Assembly (NCBI RefSeq): GCF_020085105.1
Contig: NC_058056.1
Span: 19,764,429-19,828,428 of the forward strand
Length of the DNA stretch: 64,000 bases
Source: Siniperca chuatsi
Taxonomy: Eukaryota > Chordata > Actinopteri > Centrarchiformes > Sinipercidae
Reading direction: 5' to 3'
The notes beneath the pieces were generated by a model. That model was not told where the DNA came from and did no database searches. It saw nothing but the letters and a program-made list of their open reading frames with translations. Numbering within the stretch: position 1 is the first letter of the stretch; every line of letters starts with the position of its first letter. Of this stretch, positions 1 through 12,849 are shown in pieces. Both the position numbers and the translations under genes were made by a program.

Positions 1-492
1 TTTTTGTTTTGTTTGTTAGTCTTTCCACTGTTCCAACAATCACCAACTCTGGTTTGGTCGAAATAAATCCTTAATTCACCGTTTGATGAGGAAAAAAAAA
101 CAGCTCTCCTCACAGACGAACAGTTTCACACAGGGACTCACATGCACTAACATGCACGCGCAGCTGGTGGCTGTATAAACAAAGCACAGAGAGGCTGCAA
201 TAACAGTAGCTGCATTCATTACTGACTTGGTTTGAGTTAAGTTATAAACAGATATGTTCTGACTTTCATCCTCACCTCCAAATGCAGCAGCAGCAGCAGC
301 TCTCAGTTACTCCAGTGTGTTGATTTGCCATGAGCGAATGCGGCTGCGCACATTTGGGGCAGTGCTGTACCTACATTTTTGGGGGGTGCTTATGTGATTA
401 AACAATGTTTGAAGTCATATTTGTCTAACAAAGTGAGTTTGTTTCACTAATCTATTTCACATCTGTATAGGACATTGCAGTAAGGACAGATG
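1..492. other. Intergenic, no gene seen
   Basis: No coding exon or recognised repeat is visible. The stretch is AT-rich with a short CAG run near 283-300. It leads into the hairpin at 493-569. Confidence 0.4.
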
Positions 493-569
493 TTTCGGCT
501 CCCATCCGGAAGTCATTCTCAATGAGGGTTGAGAGAGATTTGAGAATGACTTCCGGATGGGAGCCGAAA
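493..569. repeat. Perfect 30-bp inverted repeat (hairpin)
   Basis: Positions 493-522 are the exact reverse complement of 540-569, with a 17-nt spacer, so a transcript of either strand would fold into a 30-bp perfect stem. Outside the arms only wobble pairs continue for two positions. The arm sequence resembles a multicopy teleost motif I have seen before, but I cannot name its family. Confidence 0.85.
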
Positions 570-959
570 TGCCTTGATTCTGAAAACAGTGTCCAGATGA
601 CTACGACTGAAACCTTTTTCTACAATGGAACACTCCTGGACGAATGAAGGACTACACCGTCTTAACAGGGGTTTAGGTTTATGTGTCCTATTTGTTATTT
701 CAAGAATCCAGTATTAACAGCAAACATAAAAAAAACTTCATTTGTAACATAATTTTCACTCTTAACATCAAGCTAATTTGCTGAGTTAGTGAAAATCACA
801 AAATAAGAGTTCATCACTTCAGAACATTTCACCAAATTAACTTTGGCATCAAAAAGACAGATGTTACTGAAACATCACACACACAACCGTATTAACCGGT
901 TAACCGTATTCTTACATAGAGGAATTTAGTGAGGAGTCAGTGTGCAGGATAAAACTTGG

Positions 960-1830
960 TCACATTTACATCCCTTCAGGTCTTATTGCAGTAACGACAG
1001 AGCGGGTTTGCTTTGTTATTCAAATGTGTGATCTCTAACTTGGATTCCTAATTCTGCCTCAGACTGGGGATCTATTTTGTATGTGGCAGGATGAACGAGG
1101 CAAAAGAATTCAGATAGAAGTTTTTTTTCCCCTCCATTGCTACCTTCATCTTCATCTTCACTGTGAGACCACCCAGGACGTACAGGCCCATCCCAAAGCC
1201 ACATGGGCCTTTGAGCACTTGCCCCTTCCGGATCTCTGAGCAGACCATCACCCCTCTCAGCAATACCAAGCACTTACTGGTGTCAGCCTACATGGACCAG
1301 AGAGTGAATGGCTTTGATATACGCATCATCAGCATATTTAGGAGAGACTCCATCCAGACCCTTTACTGTATTTTCTGCTGTGCAGGCCAGTTATCAACTA
1401 CAACTACGGCAACAATTTCACCACACTCGGACAACTTTGGTTTTCCCTTCGTCACTACGGATGTCATCTGTCAGATTCCTCAAAACTGCAAAGCTACACA
1501 TGTTACTCTTCTGACAGACAGAGTGAGGGAACTTAATCAGATTTGGCTTCCTATAAGAAACAATGAGAAGGAGGAGAAAAAGTTGCAGTTTAACTTCACA
1601 GTCTGTGTCTCCAATCTGTTTGGAGACTACAACAATGTGCTTCAGTTTGCACAGACCCTGGAGATGTACAGGTCAGCACAGCAACACCACCACAAACCAC
1701 AATGTCAAAAAATGAGCTGAAAATGCGTCTCTTTGACACTATAAAAAATGTTATATCGTAAGCCTTGCAAATGTGCTATTTGTTGCAGCGCCTCTGCATT
1801 GCATCACATTATACAGGTGTTTCTGTGACT
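960..1830 (+). repeat. Left unit of GT92 exon 1 duplication
   Basis: This block, containing exon 1 of the pseudogene, its upstream acceptor region and the start of its intron, is nearly identical over the exon to about 9535-10410. Similarity fades on both sides: upstream within roughly 100 bp of the exon, downstream shortly after a shared motif near 1800 and 10380. The copies differ by a handful of substitutions and by two hexamer units, which suggests a fairly recent local duplication. Confidence 0.8.
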
Positions 1831-2503
1831 GTAGTAATTTTTTGATATAATTCCCTTGACGCACTGGCAGACGCAAGTGGCTTTCTTGCTACTGGTTTAT
1901 TTGAAGGCTTCTCTCCAAATCTACTGTGAAAACTAAACAAACTAAACACACAATATTGACGAGAAAATATGGAGATGTTAGCTTAACATAAAAAATAGCA
2001 TGCACAACATGTGTAATAATGTTTTACCAAAGTACAATAAAGACAAACAAAACAAAATACCACGTTGGCTGCATGCTACGAAAAAGGGAATAGTCTTCGA
2101 GTCTTCAGTTTCCTTATAACCGTTTTAAACTGTGACCAGCATAAAACTTTTCACCTGAGCATATAAGATGTCCATGCTTACTGCTTGCTTGCCAGTCTCG
2201 CTTACTTCGCGAGAGAAGTAAGACTTGACTGGGTGTCAACAGGGTGGTGAGCTATAACACCAGCTGCGGCCCAGTCCTTGACCGCCTGCTGCAGGGCTAC
2301 AGCAAGGAGGGCTTCGTGGAGATGGTTCCTTGGCCCATCCACCAGCATCTGAATCCATCTCGTGGCCAGCCGACAACACTTAATGAGTGCATTTACAGAT
2401 CCATGGACCGGTCCCGCTACGTCTTGCTGAACAACATAGATGAGATTCTAATGCCATACCAAAAAAAAAACAACCTGATGTCTCTGATGAACATGCTCTA
2501 ACA
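1091..2503 (+). pseudogene. GT92 family glycosyltransferase pseudogene (5' half only)
   Basis: This is a broken duplicate of the intact gene at 9667-12849. Exon 1 corresponds to 1091-1671 and keeps the GT donor, but codon 9 is TAG (1115-1117) where the intact copy has Trp. Downstream of that stop the frame is preserved. The exon 2 relic covers about 2229-2503. Its acceptor region is degraded, 42 bases (14 codons) are deleted between two GGC triplets, an A-run replaces part of the sequence before the methionine-rich end, and a CAA codon has become TAA near 2500. LINE-like sequence begins immediately after, and exons 3 and 4 are absent. The acidic DIDE motif of the family is still readable (NNIDEI, with the first Asp changed to Asn). 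I infer it encodes no enzyme. Confidence 0.88.
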
Positions 2504-2900
2504 CACTCTTTCTCTTTGGCATCAGGCCTAAATCTCAATATATCGAAATGTGAAATCTTAAGCCTGTATAACACTGAGGAAACATTAATGTGTGATATAC
2601 CAGTTTAAAAAAGTATTAGATACCTTGGAATCCATATTTCTAAAAATCTTAAAAAAACATCAGGAAAATAATTTTAAGCCCAAAATACAAAAAGCAAAAA
2701 ATATATTCAATATGTGGCTTCAAAGAGATTTATCTTTGTTAGGTAGAGTTCTTTTAAGTAAAGCAGATGGTATCTCTAGATTTGTTTACCCTACCCTCTC
2801 TCTTTTTATTCAACCTTCCCTCCCTAAGGAAATAAATAACACTTTAATTTCATTTGAAAAAATAAATGCTATCACTTAAAAAAGAGATCTTAGCAGGCCT
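2504..2900 (+). mobile_element. L1/Tx1-like LINE fragment (end of reverse transcriptase)
   Basis: The plus strand reads like the region after the RT core of L1/Tx1-clade elements: a stretch with SGLNLNISKCE, then YLGIHIS, then a segment with LLGRVLLSK and FVYPTLSLF. It is interrupted by stop codons and truncated on both sides. It abuts the exon 2 relic of the GT92 pseudogene, so it probably marks the breakpoint that removed the 3' exons. Confidence 0.75.
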
Positions 2901-2929
2901 GAGAGGTGTAGGTGGCATGGAGGTGCTGG

Positions 2930-3660
2930 AATAATATAACATTAATATTAATATTAATAAAACAATAAGAGGAATACTAATTATAGGAATAATAATGATA
3001 ATAATAGTAATAAGACTAATTATAATAATTGTAGTGTGGTTGTTGAGCAGGAACATGAGGGCAGTAGGGGGCCCGCAATCATAGATCCAGACTCTGCAGC
3101 TCCGGAGGCAGAAATACCTGCTGAAAGCGACAGAAGGAGAGAGGAGAGAGAAGATGTCGAGTTAGTAACATGCATAAATGGGATAAGAATGTGGATAGAT
3201 AGGGAGGGAGAGGAGGAGAGAGGTGCATCATGGGAAGTCTCCAGGCAGTCTAGGCCTATGGCAGCATAACTAAGGGATGGTTAGGGTTCACCTCACCCAG
3301 CCCTAACTATAAGCTTTATCAAAGAGGAAAGTCTTAAGCCTACTCTTAAATGTGGAGATGGTGTCTGCCTCCCGAACCCAAACTGGGACCTGATTCCACA
3401 GGACCTTGATAGCTGAAGGTTCCCATTCTACTTTTGGAGACTCTAGGAACTACAAGTAACCCTGCATTCTGGGAGTGCAGTGTTATAGTCGGGTAATAAG
3501 GTAGGAGCCAGTACAGAGAAGCTAATATTGGAGAAATATGTTCTCTTTTCCTAGTTCTTGTCAGCACACATGCTGCCATATTCTGGATCAACTGGAGACT
3601 CTTAAGGGACTTATTCAGGCAGCCTGATAATAAGGAATTGTAATAATCCAGCCTAAAAGT
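2930..3660 (+). repeat. Teleost interspersed repeat, composite type
   Basis: The segment from about 3040 to 3660 matches a repeat I recognise as common in fish: a GGCAGC/CATAACTAAGGG block, then CTATAAGCTTTATC, then blocks mentioning bases typical of GATTCCACAGGA and TCTAGGAACCACAAG-like words, ending in ATAATCCAGCCT. I do not have a reliable family name. It is non-coding here. Short pieces of what is probably the same composite element occur near 7800 and 57430. The 2930-3030 part is TTAATA-rich simple sequence. Confidence 0.6.
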
Positions 3661-6600
3661 AATTTTCTATTTTTGTGTTAATTAAATATGGTTGTGATAA
3701 AGTGCCATCTGTCGTGATGAGAGTACAACAAATGCAATGCAGCGACACAATGATAGTTAATGTTTGTTCTCTGGTGACATCTGCTGGTGGAAAACAAGTT
3801 TTACTCCTAAAAGTTTGACTCCCTGGTAAGATTACTTCTCCAAATGACAACTATTATCAGAATATGACTATCACTACTACTACAACTACCAATACTAATC
3901 ATCATCCTCAATATAAATTGAGTTTATATTGTACTTGCAGAGTTGTAAAAAATTGCCATAAAATTTTTAAATCACCTTTTAAAAGGAAAAAGTGGTCATA
4001 ATAAACATAATACTAAACATATCATAACAAATAGCCTTTATGTAAAATCAAAATAATCACATATATGCTATGCACATACTTTGAAAGTGTTATGAGCAGT
4101 GTTTTACTGCATGAGGCAACTTTTCTTTCCCCACTTCACATCAAAAGACATTCAACACCAACTTACCCATAATCTTTCTTTAAATAGTGGCCAGGTTTTC
4201 CTGTGTGTTTAAGGTAGTGCCAAGTGGAGCCTTTTGTATTATTGCTCCAAGGACAAAGAATACAGCATAATTTTAATTTCCAGAGGTGCTCTGTGTGATA
4301 CTGTGTAGCTGACTAACTTGAGTTCAACAAAGGATGAAGTTCATCAAACTGATCAATTCACTGCTTCATATAGTCATCAAGCTGTGGTGAGACAATACAA
4401 GGAATGATCTGTTACTTATTTGGCTTATGGCCTATTAGATTAAATTTGGACTGTTTAAGCATGTCATAGTTTCTCTGCCTTTCTGTGCTTTCTTTGTCTT
4501 ACTTTTTTAAAATATATAATTTACACTTCCTTACCACACCTGTACAACTTTTCTTGCTTTGCTGGGGCTTCAGTGATTTCTGTCTCCTGTAGGCTACAGT
4601 TTGTGTATTAATCAAGTGACAGAATTTGAGCTCACTCAGTTCACTTTTGGGAACCCAAACATACTTTACTGTAGCCTTCTCTATCCTTCCCTAGAAAAAT
4701 CTTACAAATAGCCTGTAGGTGTTGACACGAACTAATGTGATGTATACAAGACAAACTTTTCTTAATATATTTCAACGGATTCACCTCCTAGTAGCTGTAC
4801 AAGCAAACTCCAAATGTGTGCCGTTCTAGTGGGTTGACAGGTTGTCAAGTACAAAGCAAGGTGCAGTAAAGGGGCAATATCAGATAATATTCCTACATGA
4901 CATGATTTACTCTAATGAGTTTATAATGCCTTAAACGGTGCGCTGCTTAGTGTGACAAGCAGTAGTAATACTTGATGAATAGGGTAATTACTATGAAGGG
5001 CCCTTTGTGTATGAGTGGTAGCCTACATAGTGTTTATAGCTTTTAGACCTTAAAACAAGATAGAAACCGCCATCTAATGATGACAAACCTCTTTTCTAGC
5101 CGTCTTTCTTTTGTATGTATTTCTTTATTTATTGTTTTATTAGTTTCATTTCAAGAGTTTTCTTGAAACTGTCAGCCGGTCGTTCCGCTCTTGAGAGTGC
5201 TGGCCACTCCCAGAGATGAATAAACAATGTGGTAAAATCGGGACTGCGTGGAAGCCAGGTAAGCATACGTCCAAGAGGGGGCAACGAAGCATATTGGCAG
5301 CATAAGGAGCACCTGCAGAAACCAGAAAGAAGGGAGCTTAAACATTAGCCCACCCCCTGGCACCTGGGTGTCTTCAGTCGCCAACCGTCCTACCACAAGA
5401 CTGCCAACACTTCAGCTTTTAGTGAGTTACTTTATGTTGAATATGGTCTTTATATTAATATTTAAACTAATACGACTTAGCTAATAAGACTAATACTTGG
5501 AGTATGTATCTACTGAGCTCTAGAGACTTGTAGGCTAAGCTTACTACTCAAAATAACATTTCTCCTTGCTAACGGTAAAACGCGATGAAATTCATATCCG
5601 CTATAGCGTTCGTGCGATACACTCAGTAATGAATTTATAGCATGTGTAGTTTTTTCTAGCCATTGGTAAATGATTGCATGGCTAAATGTCTTTTTTATTA
5701 TTGCTACAATATCCCAATAGGCTTCATATTGAACAGTGAGTTTTATATTAGCTACTTTTTGTGTTTGAATTCATCGTAAAAACATTTTTAAATTCTCTTG
5801 TAGAAAGGGACAGTGTAACCGTTTATATTCACTTCCTGTTCTATTTATATCCTTTATGAAACGCATGTAACCTGAAACGCTACAAAGCCTGCTATCACTG
5901 ATGCTACAACTGTTTCAAGGAAAGTGTACGTGCTGAAAGCCTCATAATAATAATAATAATGATAAGAAGAAAAAGATGAAGAAGAAGAAGAAGCCTTGCT
6001 ATTTCTAGACTAATTCATTACTATAAATCTGTAGGCAACTGTTAACTCAATTTCTCAAACTACCAGTGTACCAGTACACGAGCATGTTCAACCAGTCAGT
6101 CTACTTGAATAGGGAAAAAAATGCACACCACACCAATTCATTTCTCATAATGCAAAAGTATGGTATCCGAATCTACTAAGTATAGATTTTTTTATATTAT
6201 AATGTTATTTATTTTGGGAAGCTCCCCCATGTGTTATCTTTTCCCTACATTGAAACAGTATCCTTATACTAAAGCACACACTTATTGATTTTTCATCAAC
6301 CAAGATCAGTCAGTGTATAAGCTTATGTGTAACAAAGAATTTGCAGTTTGTGAGAAAACAGACAAATTGTGCTCATTGGTTTAGAGAAAAAGGTATCTAA
6401 ATGATAAGGTGTATTTCCTTCAAAGGAGTAGCCTCAGTACACAAGTAGTTGTGAAAAGGCTTTAAATACTGTCTAGCTTTGATTTGTGTGACTAGTCTGG
6501 TGATGAGGATGTGTGAGGAGTGTGAAAGATGACCTGCATCCTGATTAGGCCTTTGATTGTGGTAGTTCATGCCATTGTGTTTCTGTTCATATAGAGATGG

Positions 6601-7797
6601 CCACATCATTAAGTGGAGAGAGAGAGAGAGATAGTTCTGTTTCAAAATGTTCTCACCATTTGCTTATGACTACACATCTCTGGGCTAATTTCCTCTGTGT
6701 AATGTCCTTGAAGTGATGCATGTAAACGCATGTGCAGAACAAGACGGGCTCTGTTTGGACATCCGTGGCTAAGCTGTTGGTTGTTGCTCAACTGAAAAAC
6801 TGAAAACACAATCTGCAACTTAAATTAATTTCACGTTTACATTCACCTTTAAATTCTGGTTCAATTGCGCATTAATTCTGTAACTATGGCATCGTGTTTT
6901 GTTCTCAACATTGACAACGAAGCGTTTTACATTCGCTACCTCCCACTTCACAACTCTATTGTGTTGCACTTGTCATCGTTATTTTTGCATGTGGGCTAAA
7001 CAACTTTTTTAGCTGCATGTGTGTGCATGCATCATGGTTCTGCTGTTAAGCCCTATGAATTGTTTAAAGCACACTGTAGTCTTTGTCACTTGATCGCAGT
7101 CTGTGTTTGATTGACATCTTCCTCATTCTCCTGTTAGCTTTGTTGCAAATGCTAGAGTACACCTTTATTGTTTTTATTGGTGCATGGATTCCACTGACCT
7201 TATGTAACATCCGGCACAATAGCTCTGCCCACCTTCAGCCTGAGCAGAGGTCTTATCAGCCAGTTGGGCTGGGCCTTTAACAAAGCAAATGTTTCCCTGT
7301 ATTGTGCAGTGGTCTGTTTAGCAAAAGTTGTGTAATAGTAGATTCAGTTTTCGGGCAGCCGTGGTTTAGACTTGGCTTTCCCTTGTTGGTGCACAGACTG
7401 GTCCCATCCTCTAGCCATACAGTGCACTGGGGGGGGGGGGACCCTACACTTCCTCTGTTAGTAAGTTGTTTGCTGACTCTGCACCTCAGTACATGACGTG
7501 TTTCCTGATATTTCTCAGTACATGAAGTTTCTCCTGATATTCTTGTTTCTTTGTGTAAGTGTAAGCCTGTAGCAACAAAGATGAAAATGATTTCATGTTG
7601 ACAATCAGTCTAGACAGTGTTAAGCTTCATGCCCAGCTTAGGTGTGCCTGTGTGTATAATTTCAACATTGTGGTAATGATACAATAAACATATTTTTTTA
7701 ATGAGAGCTTAAGTATGACACTGTATTGTTAGTTTACATGTTGCTAATACTGACCAATCTAACACTACCTAGATGACAGTAACCTAACCTGCCTTGT
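3661..7797. other. Intergenic, AT-rich, no gene recognised
   Basis: Both strands were read and only short, composition-driven open frames were found; none looks like a conserved protein or has paired splice sites. A trinucleotide tract (AAT then GAA type) lies near 5943-5995 and a G run at about 7429-7440. No family-level repeat was recognised with confidence. Confidence 0.4.
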
Positions 7798-7945
7798 TCA
7801 ATTCAATTAAATTCAGTTTTAATTATATAGCGCCAATTCAGAACACATAACAGAAGTTATCTCATTGCACTTTTCGTATAGAGCAGGTCTAGACCGGTAC
7901 CGGTAGATAAGATACTCTTATCTGTCCTGTGACAGCTAGGCACCA
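7798..7945 (+). repeat. Teleost composite repeat, 5'-type fragment
   Basis: Contains the TATATAGCGCCAATTC word followed by a CATTGCACTTTT and GAGCAGGTCTAGACC segment that is widespread in fish genomes. A minus-strand relative lies at 57425-57520. No coding capacity. Confidence 0.65.
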
Positions 7946-9534
7946 GTTGTCAATGTACCCTTATCTCTTGCCCAGCACATTTGCAAAGGGTTCCAATGTC
8001 TGTAGATCTGAGCAGGGTAAGATTTTTAGAAAACGGGTGGATGTATATGGAAGTTTTTATTGGACTTTATTTATACAATCCACAAATGTTTACCATAATA
8101 CACAAATATCTCACTATCCACAAACATATTTTTTTATTTGTGTTGTGTAAAGTCATATCTACAAAAATACAGAGATTTGCAAATATGTATAACTTACTCT
8201 GTAAAAACACACCACAACACTCACCACAACAAATACATGTAAATTGATATTTACATATTTGTTGATCTATTTTTACATGTGAAACTGGGTTTTGCACATT
8301 TGTAGATTTCTTCCTGTCAGAATTTCATGGCAACCCTAACAGTTGTTGAGATATTTCAGTAGTCTGGTAGGGACCACATCCAAGGGGCAGGCAGATGACT
8401 TCATGTGTTTAACCATATCATTGAGTGCGGAAAGAGATACTGAAGTAAAGGAACTGAAGGATGAGACATCATATGATCTATGGGTTAAAGGCTCTGGGAC
8501 AGGTAAATTATGGGTCTGGCTGCTATCAGTCTGGGATCTGATTTTTTTTCAGTAAAAAATATTTTAAATTGCTGGCAGAGGTCAGGTGTTGCAAGCAAGT
8601 TAGTGTTAAGGGGGCACCAACAATATGGTCGAGTGTTTTAAACAGTACTTTAGAGTTTTGCATTTTTGCTTATTCTGCTCCAGCTACAAGCCTGTCAGCC
8701 ACTGTGTCGGTAAGCATACCTCTATTCCTGTAACTGGATTGGAGTTCATCTTCTTCTTCTTCTGTTTAATGGCAGGTGGCAACTAGCGTTTAAGGTATAT
8801 TAGCATCCCCTCTCCCAGTGTATGGGTGGTTCAATTATTGAACTTTTATCGAACATTTGTTATATTTCTATCAAGAAAAATTATATCAAGATAATTATCG
8901 TTATCTTTTTATCGCCTGGACTGGGAATGAAAAATGGCCTTGGACTTTTTGACTCAGAACGACCAAATGAATCATTTGTTATTTTAAAATATTTGGCTGC
9001 ATCAGCCTTAAGGGACTTCAACCTCTTCTCTCTCAGGTTTTCAGCACCAATTTTACGTTTTTTTTCTCTTTTTATTCGTCCATCTCGCTCCACTCCTAGT
9101 TATCCATGTTAGAGGTTAAATTATGTTAGAATCAAGTGGTTCAAAAGTAATTGGCTGGGAGAGAGAGACTGACACATATAATACCCAACCACAGTGGGCC
9201 GGCACCCAGCAGCCTAGTGTCAGCCACACTGGTGCCTAATCAAAGACACATCTTTCTATGTCTTTTTTTATTTATATTACTTTTGTATAATTTTGGCACT
9301 GTTTTTGCAGATGTGCTGTTAATGAAGGCACTGAGCCCAAAGGGAGGTATTTAAAAATGTGATTGGGCCAGCCCAGTGTCAAGAAAACAAACAAAGGCCG
9401 ATCTACCTGTTTTATGGGCCGTTCAGATAAAAAAATAAAAAAAGATAGTTGTGCCGGCCCAAAAGGCACGTTGGCCCACTGGGAAAGTGACCAGTCTGCC
9501 AGATGGCCAGTCCAGCTCTGTCACCGAGCCCTAC
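7946..9534. other. Repeat-like sequence upstream of the intact GT92 gene
   Basis: 8080-8310 is rich in repeated words of the CACAAATAT/TTTGCAAATATG type and looks like a decayed element. 8830-8920 has ATAATTATCG-type inverted words. 9180-9520 contains GGGCCGGC/GCCGGCCC and TGGCCAGTCCAG words like a common teleost repeat. None was assigned to a named family and no gene was seen. Confidence 0.4.
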
Positions 9535-9666
9535 ATTCACACCTGTTGCAGTAATGACACAGCCCAGCTTTAGCCATCAGTGTGTTTGCTTTGCTCTTCC
9601 AATGTGTAATCTCTAACTGATTCCTAATTCTGCCTCAGGTTGTGAATGTATCTCGTATGTTGCAGG

Positions 9667-12600
9667 ATGGACAAGGCAAAAGAATTCAGATGGAAGCTCT
9701 TTTTCTCCTCCATTGTTACCTTCATCTTCATCTTCATCTTCATCTTCACTGTGAGACCAGCCAGGACGTACAGGCCCATCCCAAAGCCACATGGGCCTTT
9801 GAGCACTTGCCCCTTCCGGATCTCTGAGCAGACCATCACCCCTCTCAGCAATACCAAGCACTTACTGGTGTCAGCCTACATGGACCAGAGAGTGAATGGC
9901 TTTGATATACGCATCATCAGCATATTTAGGAGAGACTCCATCCAGACCCTTTACTGTATTTTCTGCTGTGCAGGCCAGTTATCAACTACAACTACGGCAA
10001 CAATTTCACCACACTCGGACAACTTTGGTTTTCCCTTCGTCACTACGGATGTCATGTGTCAGATTCCTCAAAACTGCAAAGCTACACATGTTACTCTTCT
10101 GACAGAAAGAGTGAGGGAACTTAACCAGATTTGGCTTCCTATAAGAAACAATGAGAAGGAGGAGAAAAAGTTGCAGTTTAACTTCACAGTCTGTGTCTCC
10201 AATCTGTTTGGAGACTACAACAATGTGCTTCAGTTTGCACAGACCCTGGAGATGTACAGGTCAGCACAGCAACACCACCACAATGTCAAAAATGAGCTGA
10301 ATCAACTTCTTTCTGACACTTTCTAAAAGAAAACCTGAATATAGTAACCTTTGTAGTACTATTGCAGTGCCCCTGAATTGCATCACATTATAGGTGTTTC
10401 TGTTACTGTTGCTGCTGAGTAGGGCTGTCATATTTTGAAAAAGTCAAGTTAGAACGAATTCGAACTAACACGTAATCCATTTGAATTAATTTCGAACGCA
10501 ACCCATATAGCATATAATGTCATTTTGTCAGTTTGTGTTGGGTTTTTGGGGGGGGGGTTTAAACGTGACAGTGCTACTGCTGAGTAATGAATGACAGGAT
10601 GTTTTGTTGTTTGTAACTTAAGACTTTCTTACTAACTTATAGTGGTATCTAGCCCTCCAGATAGTTTTAGTTTATTTGTCTGGGTTTTGAGATCATCAAA
10701 AGCTAAAGTCACAAAGATATCAATCAATATAATCAATATTTATGATAAGCCCACAGAGAATTATCATCTGAGCTTTATAGCGATGTTCAGCTCATTGTTT
10801 TGGTTTACCGGCCCGCAACTTTACTGTTTTGGTTCACTCTCACCATTCTCATCAATGTTGTTTTCAGAAACAGCAGGCAGCTGTTTTCAGTGAAAAATCT
10901 CTTAAAACCTACTGTATTCTACCTGCCTGGTACCAAACAGTCGACATAAAAAGTTTGCGACAAGCTGGTGAACATAGTGGAGCATTGAGTTGCTAAAGAG
11001 ACAGATATTTTACTCAGAGTTGGTGCAGACCAAAAGCAGAGCTAAAAGGAGAATAAATAGTAGACAATTACATTTGCAAGGTGGCCAGAAACACAACTCC
11101 AATGATAATGTTGCTTCGCATTTGCTAGATGCGAAAACAAGCAACAAGTTCGCCATATCAACTTAAAAGGTCAGTGTTTTGTCAGTATTTTGTTTACAGC
11201 TTGCTTCCACTGCCTTGCTTGCTTCAGGTGGCCAAAAAATCAGTTATTGCATGTTTAAATGTAATTTTTGTGTGTGAGCACCACAAACAAACATTTATTC
11301 ATCTCCATTTTATTGGGATGGAGGCAGGAATCTCAGAGATAAATATCTCAAATCCTGGGCATATAAAACCAAAACTGTCTACATGGCTAGATACCACTAG
11401 AGTTAAATGACAAAATATGTTTTTTTTTTGTAATTTGGGTGAACCAATCATTTAGCCTTTGCCTCATCTTTCCCCAGGCTGCTGGGTGTGGACAGGGTGG
11501 TGATCTATAACACCAGCTGCGGCTCAGACCTCGACCGCCTGCTGCAGAGCTACAGCAAGGAGGGCTTCGTGGAGATGGTTCCTTGGCCCATCCACCAGCA
11601 TCTGAATCCATCTCGTGGCTGGCTCTTCTCACAGAGCGGGGGGGACGTGCACTACTTTGGCCAGCTGACGACACTTAATGAGTGCATTTACAGATCCATG
11701 GACCGGTCCCGCTATGTCTTGCTGAACGACATAGATGAGATTATAATGCCATATCAACACAACGACCTGATGTCTCTGATGAACATGCTCCAACAGCAGC
11801 ATCCAAATGTAGGATATTTTTGACGTGCATTTGAGAAAGTCAAATATTACATATCTGATATCTATTAATATTTATATTCTCTTTCCATCTTCCATGCTGT
11901 ATCACATTCTGCAGACAGGGGTGTTCCTCATTGAGAACCATATCTTCCCCAAGAAATATTTTGAGCCAAGTCGGAAGTTTTTCCTGCCTCAATGGAACGG
12001 GGTGCCAGGAGTGAATATTCTGGAGCACATCTACAGGGAGGACCCCAACAGAAATATATACCACCCGTACAAGATGATAGTTCAGCCAAGGTAAGCTGAA
12101 TTTGTCAGACTGAAAAGTTACTCACTCAGGAGCCACACTGCTTTGGTTGAATAAATAATACATTTGACTGCAAGTCTTTTTGTAAAACACTATCAGTTAT
12201 TTAATTTGAAGAACATTTTGTTTCATAGTAACACATTGTTTAAATGCTGTAAAATTACAGTAAAAGGTGACATCCCATACAATATACTAGAGTCCCAATA
12301 GATACTGTATGTAGTTTACCTTTGGAACTGGGCAAAGTTGAAGTCAGTTTAATCAAAGTACAATAAAACTCACATCACCAGGCCAATAAATGTGCTTCTC
12401 TTATTGTGATCTGGCAAGGCCACGGATGAATTTGCTTGAACAAATATTATTTCAAGTAGGCTGAACAAATAATGACGCCTCTAGGGCGTCTTCCAATACC
12501 ATGACAAAGAAAGACAAATTACAACTCATTACAACTTACAAGCCCTTAATTTGTGTTGCCTGTCTGGGCAGAGACAAATAATTGCACTCAACTCATTCAT

Positions 12601-12849
12601 GTCTCTGTGCATCACAGAATGGTGGAGCAGACCTCAGTGCATGAAGTGCTCAAGAATTTTGGAGAACGGTACAAGGTTCCACTAGACACTTGTCGGATCA
12701 TTCATGTCCGCGTGGCTCTGCGGGGGGAATTAAAGCTGGAGCAGCTCAATGAGGACAAACGACTGTGGGACTTCAGCAAAAAACTCATTCCCAATGTTGA
12801 CAAAGAACTGAAGAGAGCGGGGCTGCTGAGCTCAGAGGGGCAGAGCTGA
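9667..12849 (+). CDS. GT92 (DUF23) family glycosyltransferase, intact
   Basis: Four coding exons: 9667-10259, 11478-11808, 11915-12090 and 12618-12849. All introns are GT-AG, phases join exactly, and the product is 443 aa. Exon 1 begins with a short cytoplasmic tail and one hydrophobic segment (about residues 11-28), giving type II Golgi topology. The catalytic domain follows. YNTSCGSDLDRLL and the acidic LNDIDEI motif, the likely metal/nucleotide-sugar site, are in exon 2. Exon 4 holds a basic C-terminus. GT92 enzymes include worm GALT-1, which adds galactose to core fucose, so a galactosyltransferase role is plausible, but the substrate is inferred only by family. The ATG at 9667 lies one base after an acceptor AG, so upstream non-coding exons are expected. 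Hexamer repeats code part of the membrane anchor. Confidence 0.88.
9716..9747 (+). repeat. TTCATC hexamer array inside the GT92 membrane anchor
   Basis: Four consecutive TTCATC units plus a variant unit encode alternating Phe-Ile in the transmembrane segment. The pseudogene copy (around 1143-1162) has two fewer units, which accounts for the whole 12-bp length difference between the exons. This is an in-frame microsatellite that changes anchor length in steps of two residues. Confidence 0.85.
10260..11477 (+). other. Intron 1 of the GT92 gene
   Basis: Bounded by a GT donor at 10260 and a CCCCAG acceptor ending at 11477. 10420-10560 resembles a fish repeat with AGGGCTGTCA followed by TTCGAA words. 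No other coding sequence seen. Confidence 0.7.

Noticed and set aside
1163-1720. 185-codon open frame as a functional short GT92 protein
   Set aside because: It lacks the membrane anchor start, runs past the conserved donor site into the intron and its gene lacks the 3' exons.
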